From NCBI RefSeq assembly GCF_019059575.1, contig NW_024882318.1, forward strand, positions 269,869 to 333,868: 64,000 nt of DNA. The letters run 5' to 3'. A program made the translations under genes and the position numbers. Numbering within the stretch: the stretch's first letter is position 1; every line of letters begins with the position of its first letter. Of this stretch, positions 21,868-32,636 are shown one piece after another. The notes beneath the pieces are model-generated. The model made no database searches, was not told the origin of the DNA, and was given only the letters and a program-made list of their open reading frames with translations. This DNA comes from Amphibalanus amphitrite (Eukaryota; Arthropoda; Thecostraca; Balanomorpha; Balanidae).

Positions 21868-23270
21868 TTTTTTTTTTTTTGCTCGGTCGGCCTAGTGCCA
21901 TTCCCGAGCAGGGGGCAGTTACTCCGGCAATTTTCGCCGGGCAGCAAGTCTTACGTTAAACCGGTTTATGTGAACCCGGTAGCAAAAACAACGTGGGATC
22001 CTATCTTAATGTGGAATCAAAGCTAAGGGAGGTACTTACGTGTATAGCCAAAGAGCCGAGATGTCTGGAGTCGCAAACACAACAGTGGGAATGACTTTTA
22101 TTAACAATACATAGTATGTAGACATGAATACTTGTGAGCTGGTGTCAGTGTAATGGAGCCGGGAAGCTTTCATCGCACTGACAGAAGGTATAAGACCTTC
22201 TAGGCTCCAGCCCCCCGGCGGGGCCTTGTTGTGGGGTATAATAGTCGGGAGAAAAAGTCCTAAATAATAAAAAACCCGACGCCTAACGCAAAGGGCAAAA
22301 AACCTCGCACCTAAGCCAAAACGGCGCGAGGGAAAAAGCCCTGTAACCGCGATTAATTAGTGTGTGCGTTTGGGGGTGAGCCGGGAGACGAGGGCTCTGG
22401 TTAGCGTTTTAGGGGCGGCAGCCGCGGCCCTAACACGCTAAAGGCTCTTGATGATCCGAGCGTCGGCGAGAAAGACGGACAGAAGGTCGTGGATATCCGG
22501 ATGAGTGCCGCCCAGGAGAGTCGGAAGGTCGAGAGACAGTCCATGTGTGTTAATGTATTGTACTATATGTCTGCGGTGTTGGTGTAGGTGTGGGCAGTGG
22601 AGGAGGAAGTGTGAGATGGTGTAGCGTGGGTGGTCGCGGCAGTGGTGGCATATGGGTGGTGGTGCTCTGTCCAGGATGTAGTTGTGGGTGAGTTGGGTGT
22701 GGCCGAGCCGAAGCCTGGCTAGGACTCTCTCTTTGATCCTTGTGTTTTGATGGGAAGAGTGGAAATGGCAAAGTTTCGGTTTAATGGAGAAGAGATGTGG
22801 TGTATGATCATCTATCCAGCATTTTTGGCGCGGTATCTCTGGAAGGCACGGAAGAGCGAAGACAGAAAATCCGAAAGGGGGAGAGCGAGATGATTTCGAG
22901 ATGGGAGACGGAGACCTTCTTTTGCTAGTTTGTCCGCTTTTTCATTCCCCTGTATTCCAACGTGGGACGGAATCCACAGGAGAATGACGTATTTCTTTTC
23001 ATCGGTAAGGCCAATAATCATCTTTTTTATTTTATAAACGATTTCGTTTTTTTCCATTTTTCTGTGAGCTATTGCCTTTACCGATGAAGCTGAGTCTGTG
23101 CAGATCACAGCCTTTTCTATGTTTTTCGACAAGACATATTTGAGTGCTGAGTGAATAGCTATCAACTCAGCACTAAAGTAAATATGGTCTGGTCGTCGTG
23201 TAGCCTACTTGTTTTGTTATGATGATCAGATGTGACAGCGGCTGTCGTCCTCCCGTCACAAACTGAACCA
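21868..23270 (-). mobile_element. 5'-truncated non-LTR retrotransposon (LINE) insertion
   Basis: An 11-bp TSD TACGCTTAATC at 21857-21867 and 23271-23281 bounds the insertion. The minus-strand element ends in an A-tract (T13 on the plus strand, 21868-21880) and an AATAAA-type signal lies near 22100. The 5' end is truncated inside the RNase H domain, the usual outcome of target-primed reverse transcription. Confidence 0.85.
22438..23205 (-). pseudogene. LINE ORF2 3' part: RNase H plus C-terminal zinc knuckle
   Basis: The minus strand encodes a typical RNase H C-terminal half: FSAELIAIHSALKY with the catalytic E, an ICTDSASSVKAI block with the catalytic D, and WIPSHVGIQGNEKADKLAK with the last H and D region. 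After a frameshift near 22780 the same ORF continues as RLRLGHTQLTHNYIL and a C-x2-C...H-x4-C knuckle (ICHHCRDHPRYTISHFLLHC). That is characteristic of I, Jockey and related LINEs with an RNase H domain. It stops at 22438-22440, followed by a 3' UTR of about 560 bp and the A-tract. Endonuclease, reverse transcriptase and the RNase H N-terminus are missing through 5' truncation. This copy is a dead insert. Confidence 0.8.
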
Positions 23271-23281
23271 TACGCTTAATC

Positions 23282-23851
23282 GATTTTGTCGGAAATGGCG
23301 CATTGGGGCAAACGCGGCGCATTTTCACCCGGTGATTGAGCATGCATCTTTGCACCAACATGCACCCACATCGGACCATATTTGACAAAACTGTGCGATT
23401 TGCGGCAAAAATGACGCCCTGAGATAATTGTGGCGCATTGCGGCAGACTCGGTGCATTTTTATACTTGTATAATAAACTGTTCCCATTGAATGAAAAGCA
23501 ACACATTCTCTCGCCACTATTTATTCAAATTAATAACTTGCCCATCCGCCAATGCGAGGCACCCGCCACCGATCGGCATGAATTTAGCTCACAAAGTTTG
23601 TCGACCCCGGCTGTCAATGAAGATTTACGAACCGATCAAAATTTCATTGGCGCTCTTCCAGCGCGCGCCACGTGCCAACCGTGCACCCCAGCGAGTGGAA
23701 ACCTAGAAAAGGCGCTGGCCCGCTCTGTTACCTAGGGTGTGCAAATTTCAACCCCCTACGCCGTACCGTCTGCCCTGTAGGCGAGGTTAATTGAGCCCAC
23801 TACACGATGTGCGGACACAAAAACAGACTCACAGATGGATCCTGTTCGATT
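23282..23851. other. no gene recognised
   Basis: Between the LINE TSD and the second dispersed repeat. GGGGCAAACGCGGCGCATT-like sequence near 23305 hints at a decayed word-bearing MITE, but no ends are found. Confidence 0.3.
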
Positions 23852-24168
23852 AGTAAGTTAGACAAGCGGCTGCGCCACTTGCTTTGCTGCGTGGTAGGAA
23901 AAAATTGCGGCACCAGCCAATTTGCTTTCGAATGGTGTTCCGATTCAAATCAATGTGTCGTCTAGAAGCATAGATATGGACGGAAATGTGAAGATAATTT
24001 AAAAAGAACTGTTCTGAGGGCTTCCTTGGATGAAAGTTGGGTGATACGGGGTCAAGACGGGTCAAAGGGGTCAGCCCCGGTCACTTTGGGTGAGGCCAGG
24101 TCACAAAGGTCACCTCTCGTCCGATGGGATCAGCCCGGGTCACTGCTCAACTTTTGCCTCCACCACTA
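23852..24168 (+). repeat. dispersed repeat leading into CCCCTA array, copy 2
   Basis: Second copy of the repeat at 17976 in the same orientation, with small indels. It again runs directly into CCCCTA microsatellite (24169-24272). Confidence 0.7.
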
Positions 24169-24272
24169 CCCCTTCCCCTACCACTACACTACCCCTACCC
24201 CTACCCCTACCCCTACCACTGCATCTACCACTACCACTACCCCTACCCCTACCACTACTACCCATACTCCGA
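24169..24272. repeat. CCCCTA microsatellite
   Basis: Shorter version of the array at 18281, with the same CCACTA and CATCTA variants. Confidence 0.75.
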
Positions 24273-24283
24273 TTCCCGGATGA

Positions 24284-24735
24284 AAAGTCAAAACGTTAAA
24301 AGTCAAAGGACATTAAGTCAACAGACAGAAAGTCAACATCGCAAGAAGTCAAAGGACAAAATGTCAAATGAACAAAAAGTCAACCTGCCAAAAAGTCAAC
24401 ACGCCAGAAGTCAACAAGCTAAAAGTCAACACGCAAGAAGTCAAAAGACATAATGTCAAAGAGACAAAAAGCCGACATGTCAAAAAGTCAACGCGCTAAA
24501 AGTCAACACGCTAAAAGTCAACACGCATAAAGTCAAAACGCAAAATGTCAACGCGCAAAAAGTCAACACGCAAAAAGTCAAGACGATAAAAGTCAACACG
24601 CCTAAAAGTTAACACGCTAAAAGTCAACACGCGAAAGGTCAACATGCTAAAAGTCAACACGCTAAAAGTCAACATGCTTAAAAGTCAACACGCTAAAAGT
24701 CAACGCACAAAAAGTCAACAAGCAAATAGTTAATA
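24284..24735. repeat. AAAGTCAACACGC minisatellite
   Basis: About 30 irregular units of 13-16 bp around AAAAGTCAACACGC. The complementary motif TTGACTTTTTGTCC forms two arrays at 26590 and 27233, so the family is present in both orientations within 3 kb. Confidence 0.8.
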
Positions 24736-24779
24736 GGTGCGCGAAAAGTTGATGCGCAAAATGTAGTCAACAGCAAAAG

Positions 24780-24960
24780 GTAGTCTTTAACAGCAGCCGT
24801 TAACTTAAGTCGGTACAAGTACGCCGCAGCCCGCGTCTCCGGTCGGCGACTGACCCCCGCCGGGCCACCTGATCCCCGGCCGCCGCCCGCTGGGCGCCGG
24901 CTGCACCGCATAGCGCGTCTCGGCGCGTCCCCGTGCGTGCCCCGACACTACCGATAAGAG
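24780..24960. repeat. GC-rich segment, possibly related to the 52285/57100 repeat
   Basis: Strongly GC-rich with GGCCGCCGCC- and CCCCGCCGGGCC-like runs resembling the repeat at 52285 and 57100. Similarity is mostly compositional, so the link is weak. No gene seen. Confidence 0.25.
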
Positions 24961-25230
24961 CGCTCCTACCTATTTAACTTTGCTTTAAAAAGTATATTGG
25001 GAATGTGAACTTATCTATATAAAGTTGGCGTACTGTGCCTGCTGGTGGCGGGGGGGGGGGGGGCAGTTCCGATAAGGAGACGTAGGGCGGAGGCGAAGAT
25101 GAAGGAGAGGGACAGTAACTGGTGGCCACAATGCGCTTTACTTGTCACCTCTCTTTGGACGTCACAGCTCCGAGGTCCTAAAAAATGTGTTTTTAGCAAT
25201 CGCATCTCGATAACTTAATTGACCTATGCA

Positions 25231-25313
25231 TTTCGATGAAAATTGGTCACCTTAATTGTATGCTGTCCGTACCTTTCGATGAAAATTGGTCACCTTAATT
25301 GTATGCAGTCCGT
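25231..25313. repeat. two tandem copies of a 43-bp sequence
   Basis: CGATGAAAATTGGTCACCTT followed by AATTGTATGC occurs twice in direct orientation, separated by GTCCGTACCTTT. Confidence 0.75.
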
Positions 25314-25379
25314 GAATATTAACAGGTTGTTGTCTGTTGATGCTGATATGAGCGTTCCTTTCAAGGCAGGACCATACAT

Positions 25380-25522
25380 TCCTGCCCGGGGCTGGGAAAA
25401 TTTAATTGTGTCACCGAGGTTTTCAATTGAAAGTACCGAGGGCCGGTAGGCCCGAGGTACTTTCGATTAAAATACAAGGTGACACAATTAAATTTTCGCA
25501 GCTCAGGACAGGAAGCTATTTC
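25380..25522. mobile_element. short foldback element, possible 8-bp TSD
   Basis: Two arms of about 60 bp are inverted around a short GGCCGGTAGGCC centre. GTGTCACC and AAATTTAATTGTG in the left arm mirror CACAATTAAATTT and GGTGACAC in the right. CCATACAT flanks at 25372-25379 and 25523-25530; the right end has about eight unpaired bases before it, so the boundary is uncertain. Confidence 0.5.
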
Positions 25523-25840
25523 CCATACATGCGTACCATCATAGGGAGCGTTGCAAATATTATGGAGGAACCAAAACACCCCAACTTCAACCTTGTTGAG
25601 TCTTTCGTGGCTATGGTTTGTTGCGAATTAGTGTCAAAGTTTAAGTTTTATATGGTGATGTTTCACTTTATTCATGACAAATACTACAATCCTTGCATCA
25701 AACACAATGTACCTAGGTAAGTACCTATATCATAAGCCAATCGAATAAAATGGACGATAGATAAAATGAAGTTATAAGGAGCAAAGTGATGCTCTTCAAC
25801 TTTATGATGTGACGTCATTCATAATGACGTCTTATATTTG

Positions 25841-25895
25841 AGAGGTGCAGGAAAACGTCGAGGGGTGCAGGAAAACGTCGAGAGGTGCAGGAAAA
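25841..25895. repeat. 20-bp tandem repeat, three units
   Basis: GAGGTGCAGGAAAACGTC-type unit repeated three times with one or two changes. Confidence 0.8.
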
Positions 25896-26584
25896 CACAT
25901 TTTCCTGCATGTCTCGGAAACCAATCAGCATTGACTTCTTGTATGTTTTAAAAGTGTAGTATAATGCACGTGCCATTTTAATACCTGGCTTTCTCAATTT
26001 AAACGTGCAATGTTGCATGTATGGGAAAATCCGACAATCACACAATTGCCTCTCGTTCCAACTTCCACCTATCTAAAAGAAACGAAGCGCTTTACTATTG
26101 CACCAATTGCACCATACAATACGCTTGAACTATGATAAAAGCGTGAAATCGCTTATAGAACCCGTGACGGAATCAATTGATGAGAAACGTCTCCCTACAC
26201 AATATAGGAAATTTGAACAAGCGAACCTTTCGTATCGATAACATTCCGGGTTACTATATTTGTTGAAATAATTCCAGTAAACTGCGCCTGGGACAGCCAG
26301 TTGTCTCGAAGGATCATGTAACGCTGCCTCATGACAACCTTACGATGCGAGCGAGCTCCCACCTAGCACGTAAGTGTCAACGGATGTGTGTCAGATTTCA
26401 GCCAAGCATGCCCGTGTGACCAGCTGATTCGCGGTTGCGGGCCATGGGAATCCCCATCAGTCGCACAATGGAGGCAGTCTCGCTTCAATGTCCAATGATT
26501 CAGGTTATATTGTGCAGCATCCTGCTTAATTGTGTACAGCTGTTTGTAAATGTTATCTCATGTATGTAATGACTGATGATCCAG
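25896..26584. other. no gene recognised
   Basis: Nothing beyond scattered short open frames without motifs. Confidence 0.4.
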
Positions 26585-26589
26585 GTGTC

Positions 26590-26815
26590 ATTGACTTTGT
26601 CTCTTTGACTTGTCCTTTTGAGTTTTTGGATTATGGCTTTTTTTCTTTGGATTTTTCGTAATTTGACTTTATGTCCTGTTGACTTTTCGTCTTTTGACCT
26701 TTGTCCTCTTCACTTTTTGTCCTTTTGACTTTTTGTCCGTTTGATTTTTTGTCCTTTTGACTTTTTGGACTTTGACTATATGTCTTTTTGACTTTTTGAC
26801 CTTTTGACTTTTTAT
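26590..26815. repeat. TTGACTTTTTGTCC minisatellite, left part
   Basis: Irregular 14-17 bp units, reverse complement of the motif at 24284. It is separated from the right part at 27233 by a foldback element, which probably inserted into one array. Confidence 0.8.
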
Positions 26816-26850
26816 ATGGGCGAGGATAGATGACATGATTATTATTAATA

Positions 26851-27230
26851 TAACGAGGCTTGAAATGATCTCACGCATGTCAAAGTGTTTTTATTTTATG
26901 CAAAATAAATATCTAAAACAGTAAAACAAGCTTTCGGCATTACGCCATCATCAAGTTTGAATAAATTAACATGTTTTTGATTTTAAAAAGCTAGAGCACA
27001 ATCATATTGTTCCAGGCATCCTGGAATGATATGATTGTGATGCCTGGAATATTGTTCCATTATGCCTGGAACAATATGATTGTGCTCTAGCTTTTGAAAA
27101 TCAAAAACATGTTAATTTATTCAAACTTGATGATGGCGTAATGCCGAAAGCTTGTTTTACTGTTTTAGATATTTATTTTGCCTAAAATAAAAACACTTTG
27201 ACATGCGTGAGATCATTTCAAGCCTCGTTA
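26851..27230. mobile_element. 380-bp foldback element with TA flanks and hammerhead-like core in each arm
   Basis: TA at 26851 and 27229; arms start ACGAGGCTTGAAATGATC and pair almost perfectly for about 170 bp each. The loop contains further nested repeats of TTGTTCCAGGCAT. Each arm carries TTGATGATGGCGTAATGCC followed by GAAAGC (plus strand 27127-27150; minus strand 26931-26955), which resembles a hammerhead ribozyme core. No coding sequence. Confidence 0.75.
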
Positions 27231-27232
27231 TT

Positions 27233-27612
27233 TTGACTTTTTAATTTGACTTCATGCCCGGTTGACTTGTTTTTTGACTTTTTGTCCTTTTGACTTTGTC
27301 CTTTTGGTTTTTTGGATTTTGACTTTATGTCCTGTTCACTTTTTGTCTTTCGACTTTTGTCCTTTTTACTTTTTGGCAATTTTACTTTTTGCCGTTTTTA
27401 CTTTTTGTCTTTTGACCTTATGTCCATTTGACTTTTTGTCTTTTGACTTCTATGCTAGTTGACTTTTTGTTCATTGACTTTTTGGCAATTTCACTTTTTA
27501 TCTTTTGACGTTTTATCCTTTTTGACTTTTTGCCTTTTGACTTTCCTCTTTGTTGACCTTTTACCTGTTGACTTTTAAGATTTTTGACTTCTTGCTTTTG
27601 ACGTAATGTCTA
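27233..27612. repeat. TTGACTTTTTGTCC minisatellite, right part
   Basis: Continuation of the array interrupted by the foldback at 26851. It ends where the CTAA-flanked element begins. Confidence 0.8.
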
Positions 27613-27616
27613 TTGA

Positions 27617-28649
27617 CTAACACGCGCACTGCAGCGGGTCTGAGCCGAACATGAACTGCAGGGGGGGGGGTTGAAAACAACCCCCCCTGAAATCTCGAAA
27701 ACGGCGCAACGTAGCGACAAGCGGTAAACGGCGTTGGATAGGTTGAGATGAGATCTACAAGAAATACTAAGATCATTTTTGGGTCAGGTCAAAAACGAGG
27801 TCACCAGAGGTCACCGAAGACAAAATGTTACGATTTTCACAACAGGAATTTCGCGGTAGTTTTTCTTGAATAACTTGTCTTGCACACAAGACAGAGGATC
27901 GATTCGAACGCCATCGTTCTTAGCTCGTCAAGGCGCATCGAATGATATATGATATGACCTCGAAAGGTCAAGTTGAAAAATTGACCTCAGGTCAAGGTCA
28001 TGACCTGACCGAAATAGGTCATGTTGCATATCATTCGATCCGCATTGACGAGAAAAACACGATAAACGTCGAACGGAGTCTCTATCTCTATTCAATCTCA
28101 AGTTATTGAAGAAAAACCGCTGGTGACCTCAGGTGACCTAAGATGACCTGGAGATCACCTTCCAAAGGTCATAAGTGATATGTTTCGGTGAAATCACCAA
28201 CAGGGACCTGTAATACTATGATCCTGAGCGTATTGAAGTCATAGGATGGCATTCAGAGTAAGTTGAAATTTCTCCCATTGACTTATAATGGGCCGGTCGC
28301 AAAAATGACCTGACCTTAGGTCATCGATATAAAAATTCCGAGATATACAAGTTGTAGCTCGTGATGACTTTACTATTTCCTGTGGGTTTCAAGATCATAT
28401 CTCAACAACTGTGGGCTTGGTGGGATTGCAAACTTCGAAATTTACGTTTCGAGGTAGGGTCACTTGACCTGACCTGGTGACCTGACCATAGGTCACCTGG
28501 GGTCAAAATTTTTACTCAAGGTGTGCAAAAGTTGGGAGAACAGGTATGCAAAATTTGGCGGCGCTACGCGCCGCCGTTTTCTCGCGATTTGCGAAAAACC
28601 ACAGGGGGGGGGGGTTGAAAACACCCCCCCCCTGCAGTGCGCGTGCTAA
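27617..28649. mobile_element. TTAA-type MITE, family D with CTAA flanks
   Basis: CTAA at 27617-27620 and 28646-28649; TIRs CACGCGCACTGCAG / CTGCAGTGCGCGTG. Subterminal hairpins are G-run-TTGAAAACAA-C-run at 27660-27688 and a similar one at about 28605-28634. The interior is full of AGGTCA/TGACCT. CTAA suggests either a mutated TTAA pair or a relaxed target. Confidence 0.75.
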
Positions 28650-28686
28650 TCATCCTTTTACCTTTTATCATTTGACTTTTTGTCCG

Positions 28687-29275
28687 GAACCCAGCCTGAG
28701 GTGCCCCTGACAGGCCCGTGGTGCCCTTGCTAGTCCTGTGGTGCCCCTGGACCCTGGCAGGCCTGTGGTGCCTTTGGCGGGCCTTGGGTGCCGCTGCTAG
28801 GCTGCTGATGCCCCTGGGACCCAACAGGACTGTGGTGCCCCTGACAAGCCTAAAGTGCCCCCCAACAGGCCCGTGATGCCCCCGACAGGCCCAAGGTGCC
28901 CCTGCGTGATGCCGTGATGCCTGCGAGGCCGGTGGGCCCCTGACAGGCTCATGGTGCCCCTGCGAGGCCGGTGGTGCCCCTGGCAGGCCTGTGGTGCCCC
29001 TGCTAGGCCGCTGGTGCCCCTGGTCCCTGACAGGACTGTGGTGCCCCTGACAGGCCCAAGGTGCCCCCGCAAGGCCGGTGGTGCCCCTGTAAGGTCTGTG
29101 GTACCCCTGCTAGGCCTCTGGTGCCCCTGACTGGCCCATGGTGCCCCTGCGAGGCCGGCGGCGCCTCTGGCAGGTCTCTGGTGTCTCTGACAGACCTGGG
29201 GTGCCCCTGACAAGCCTGTGGGGCCCCTCACAGGCCCGTGGTGCCCTTGCTAGGCCTGTGGTGCCCCTGGCGGGC
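28687..29275. repeat. 20-bp minisatellite GGTGCCCCTGACAGGCCTGT
   Basis: About 28 units, mostly 20 bp, a few expanded to 27. Open on the minus strand for 144 codons (28797-29231) only because units rarely contain stops; I do not regard it as a gene. Confidence 0.85.
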
Positions 29276-29404
29276 CTGACTCGAAGCGGCTTAACTGGTC
29301 GACAAAAGCAATGTTAAGTGTTTACAAAGTAATATAAAGGCATGGGTCGGGTGGGCTACCATTTATATATTTTTCTTTTTAGTTAAAAAAAAAAATCATA
29401 GTGT

Positions 29405-29540
29405 CAGGGCTGTGACGAAAAATAAGTGGCCTAAATCCGATGAGAAAACAGGATTTGGGGGTACCCTAGGTTTGGCTCCTGCATGAGTTGCCCCCCCCCC
29501 CCCAAAAAAAACGCAAGCCTGGATCCGCCAGTGAAGCCAT
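29405..29540 (+). repeat. dispersed repeat, copy 2, with hAT-like end
   Basis: 29405-29475 is the inverted counterpart of 11095-11165. It is followed by a poly-C tract and GCCTGGATCCGCCAGTG, which on the minus strand reads CACTGGCGGATCCAGGC, a common hAT-type terminus. No second end is seen nearby. Confidence 0.45.
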
Positions 29541-30038
29541 GTTGCATGCATGCATGTGCATTTACTCTGCTCATGCATCTCCTGACCGTAAGATGCTCGC
29601 TCATTCATCTGACGACCGTCAATTTTGAAGGCTTTCCCGCACCGCTTCCTTAGAACCGGCTTATTCCGGAGCAGTAGCGGCGGCCGGCGCTGACTTTTTG
29701 GAAGGGGCCCGACGTGGGTGGGGGGGGGGGGGGGCAATCGCCACATCTTGCACACGCTGCGAAAATTTGAATCCGCGGTCCCTGGCTCGACCCTACCAAG
29801 CCTACACAAAACGACGCCCCTGAGTGTGTCGTTTTTATGGTGCGTCGTATATAGACGGTTGAGTTTCACCGCCCGCATCCGTCCGCGGGAGGAGGCCGCC
29901 GGCCGTCTCCTAGCAACTGTTGCTAGGGCCTAGCAACTGTTGCTAGGGCAACGCCACCCCACTTCCCGCTTAGGCAGCGACAGCTGACTAGAGCAGAAGA
30001 GAGCAAGGCTAAACTAACTAACTAAACTAAACTAAACT
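29541..30038. other. no gene recognised
   Basis: Contains a poly-G tract near 29720, a tandem CTAGCAACTGTTG pair at about 29910-29945 and an ACTAA-rich stretch into which the next element inserted. Confidence 0.4.
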
Positions 30039-30806
30039 AACTAAAGCAGGGGTCGGCAAATGGTGGGGCATGCCCCCTTTGGGGGTAATGGAGCCCTTTC
30101 GGTGGGGGTAATGAGGGATTCTGATAAAACCTATCTTTTTAGAATTAGTGGCTCCATTGATGGAACCATCGTGACTGTTGCATCCCATGGGGTTCAAAGG
30201 TTAGCCCAGGTCAAAGGCACAGCACACATTGATTAGATACCAATTTTCACGTAGCTGCTCGCCTCACCATCTCACCGCGGCTTTGTACAGTCGTACAGCA
30301 GCTGCAATTTTTAACCGTCGCCCGTCTGTTGACGTTTCCACAGCCGCTAAGGTAAGGGGGAGGAGTCGATCGGACCCCCGCGGCCTCTCGGACTCTTAAG
30401 GCCGCCCCACACTGGAACTCGCATGCGGGTTGCGGGCTTGCGGGTTTTGAGTTTGCGGGCATAATACTAATTCATAGAGTGATTAGACCGTTTCCTTATG
30501 GTAACTTCATGAATGCAGTGAAGCCGGTACACCTTCAGAAACTTACATATAGTCGCAATACCAGCGCAACGAACCAAAATTCGGCTCCAACGAAAAACCC
30601 GCATGCCTCGCAGAACTCGCAGACCTCGCAGCGAGGAAAATCGAAAGTTGACTTAAAATCAACTTTTGGAATGCAATGCAAGGTCGCTCGCAAGCTAAAA
30701 ACATGCAGACTCGCTTGTTTGATGGTAGTGTGGGTCACTCAGCCTAGATTGCATAGATTGATTTGATTTTGAAGAAACCCGAAAACCCAAAAACTCGCAA
30801 CCCGCA

Positions 30807-31041
30807 TGTTGTGTAATGTGTACGTGGCCGCCGTTCTTAAGCTGTTAAGAGTGAAAGCAAATCAGAGGTATATCAGACCGTTTTATTCGTGCTTAGTTCT
30901 CGAGCTTTTATTTTTCCGAATACGGGTTCATGAAGAAACTAGACTGGAGGAATTCTGTGAAGTGTGAAAAGTGTATGGATTTTCAAAAATGAATAGATAA
31001 CTTTGGAAGTTAGGCATAATTTCGGAACTTATTTGGGAACA
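30807..31041 (+). repeat. 5' LTR
   Basis: TG...CA bounded. No obvious TATA box; three substitutions relative to the 3' LTR (A/G, T/G and C/T, all in the last 60 bp). Confidence 0.9.
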
Positions 31042-31043
31042 TT

Positions 31044-31061
31044 TGGCGATCCTGCCAGGAT
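31044..31061 (+). promoter_or_regulatory. primer binding site
   Basis: TGGCGATCCTGCCAGGAT begins two bases after the 5' LTR. It starts with the TGG expected from pairing with a tRNA CCA end. I do not assign the tRNA. Confidence 0.7.
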
Positions 31062-31065
31062 ACTA

Positions 31066-31764
31066 ATGGAAGAATATCTGGAATTGGCGCAGAGATATGG
31101 ACTGACGGGACCAGATGCGCTGAAATATGCAACGGAACAGAAGGAGAAGGCCGAGGAAAGAGCGGAAAGAGCTGCAGCTAGAGAAAGAGAAAGAGAAGCA
31201 CTGGAAAGAGAAAGAGAAGCAAAGGAAAGGGAAAGAATAGAAAAAGAAAAAGAGCGAAATGAGAGAGAGAAGGAGAGACAACATGAACTTGAGCTCGAAC
31301 GTCTCAGGGCAGACAGAGAACACTCGGCGGAACACTCACCGACAGTGACGGCCAAGAAACCGAAGCTACCAGCCTTTGTTGACGGCCAGGACGATTTGGA
31401 TGCCTACTTAGCGCGCTTTGAGAGAACGGCTTCTAACACAGCTAACGGCTGGGCAAGAGAGGAATGGGCCACGAACTTGTGCGCCCTTCTAACGGGACGG
31501 GCTCTAAATGTATATTCGCGTCTAAGTGAGCGCGACGCGAACGATTACGGCCGGCTAAAGGAAGCCCTACTGCAGCGCTACGGGCTGACGGCGGAGGGTT
31601 ATCGCCGAAAGCTCCGAGAGAGCGGACCCGAGCCGGACGAAAGTCCCGCTCAGTACCTGGAGCGACTGGCTGGCTATTTGCGCCACTGGGTCAAATTAGC
31701 GAGCGCGGACATCGAAGACCTGATTCTCCACGAGCAGTTCCTAACGTGCTGGAAACTCACCTGA
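31066..31764 (+). pseudogene. gag: BEL/Pao Gag, N-terminal part
   Basis: The ATG at 31066 lies 24 bases past the LTR and is the first in a frame that also reads back into the LTR. Residues about 20-90 form a highly charged E/R/K coiled coil. From about residue 105 a capsid-like retrotransposon Gag segment follows (LPAFVDGQDDLDAYLARFE, then WATNLCALLTGRA and a QRYGLTAEGYRRK stretch), similar to SCAN/Gag-type capsids. A one-base shift near 31740 ends this frame at 31764, while the next frame continues the same protein. In life Gag packages the element RNA in cytoplasmic particles. The coiled-coil extension is longer than in many BEL elements. Confidence 0.8.
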
Positions 31765-32636
31765 GGGAGCGAATGGACTATGATTTGAAGGAGTTGGGTG
31801 AGCAGGCGGCGAAATTTCTAGAAGCTCATGGCCGCTCGCTGTACAATTGGGCCAGACGCCCCGGTCCCAGCGGTGATTCATCTCCACCGCGTAGCAACCG
31901 ATCTCACGCCTCTGCTTCAGCGCTGCCGGTTGCCATCCAAGAGGGATGTGTATTCTGTGCATCTCCTCATCCGTCTGAAGAGTGCAGAAAGGTGAGGGAC
32001 CTCACACCAGCCGAGAGACGAGAGCGCGTGATGCGCCGGGGTGGATGTTTCTGGTGTCTGAAGCCGGCCTCCCACCGGGCAGCGGACTGCCGCCAGGGTA
32101 AGCCGCGCTGTTCAGTCTGTAGCGGCAGACATCACCCGCTGCTGTGTGACCCGTCGCCTGCCGGGACAACCGCCAGCGGCAGAAGGTCAGATGATGGCGT
32201 GCCAACCCGCCAGTCTGTCGCGGTAACAGCCGCGAGCTGCGAAACCAGCGAGCGCCACAATGTGGTCCTCATGCAGACGGCCAGAGTGGAGGCATCAGGT
32301 CTGAACGGCACGCGCCGCGTGCGCGTCATGTGTGACTCAGGGAGCAACACGACCTTCATCTGTTCCGACACCGCGCAGACGCTGGGTTGCCGAGTTCTTG
32401 CTACGGAACCGCTAAGGGTAAGCACGTTCGGAGGAAGCCAGTCAGCACATCAAACGAGTGCAAAGGTGCAGGTGGGGCTCAGGACACGGGACGGATCTTT
32501 GCTCCAAGTAACGGCGTACAAAATCCCCAGGATCTGCGGTCCGCCACCTGTCATCAGCCGTAACGAAGTGCAGCAGCACGAGCATCTCGGGGGGCTTAAC
32601 TCTCGCCGAAGAGCCGAGTGGTGCAGCAGCAGGTGA
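31746..32636 (+). pseudogene. Gag C-terminus (three CCHC-like knuckles) and aspartic protease
   Basis: Continuation of Gag in the next frame. Three zinc knuckles are visible: C-x2-C-x3-H-x4-C (CVFCASPHPSEEC), C-x2-C-x4-H-x4-C and C-x2-C-x3-H-x4-C. Knuckle one is well separated from two and three, a layout common in BEL/Pao Gag. About 200 residues in, a retroviral-type aspartic protease starts with catalytic DSG in VMCDSGSNTTFIC. The frame derails near a G6 run at about 32590 and stops at 32636, while another frame carries on into the protease C-terminal part (ILIGQDF-like). The homopolymer position means the shift could be a sequencing error as well as real decay. Confidence 0.8.

Noticed and set aside
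22550-22771. Proline-rich minus-strand frame
   Set aside because: Shadow of the LINE zinc-knuckle region; the correct frame reads the C-x2-C...H-x4-C motif.
24284-24735. CRISPR-like array
   Set aside because: Irregular 13-16 bp units with no unique spacers, in an animal genome; a minisatellite.
28797-29231. 144-codon collagen-like frame
   Set aside because: 20-bp minisatellite without stops; the unit length is not a multiple of three and there is no flanking coding signal.
31003-31065. Gag starting inside the LTR
   Set aside because: The frame is open but begins at a non-ATG codon; the first ATG is at 31066, after the primer binding site.
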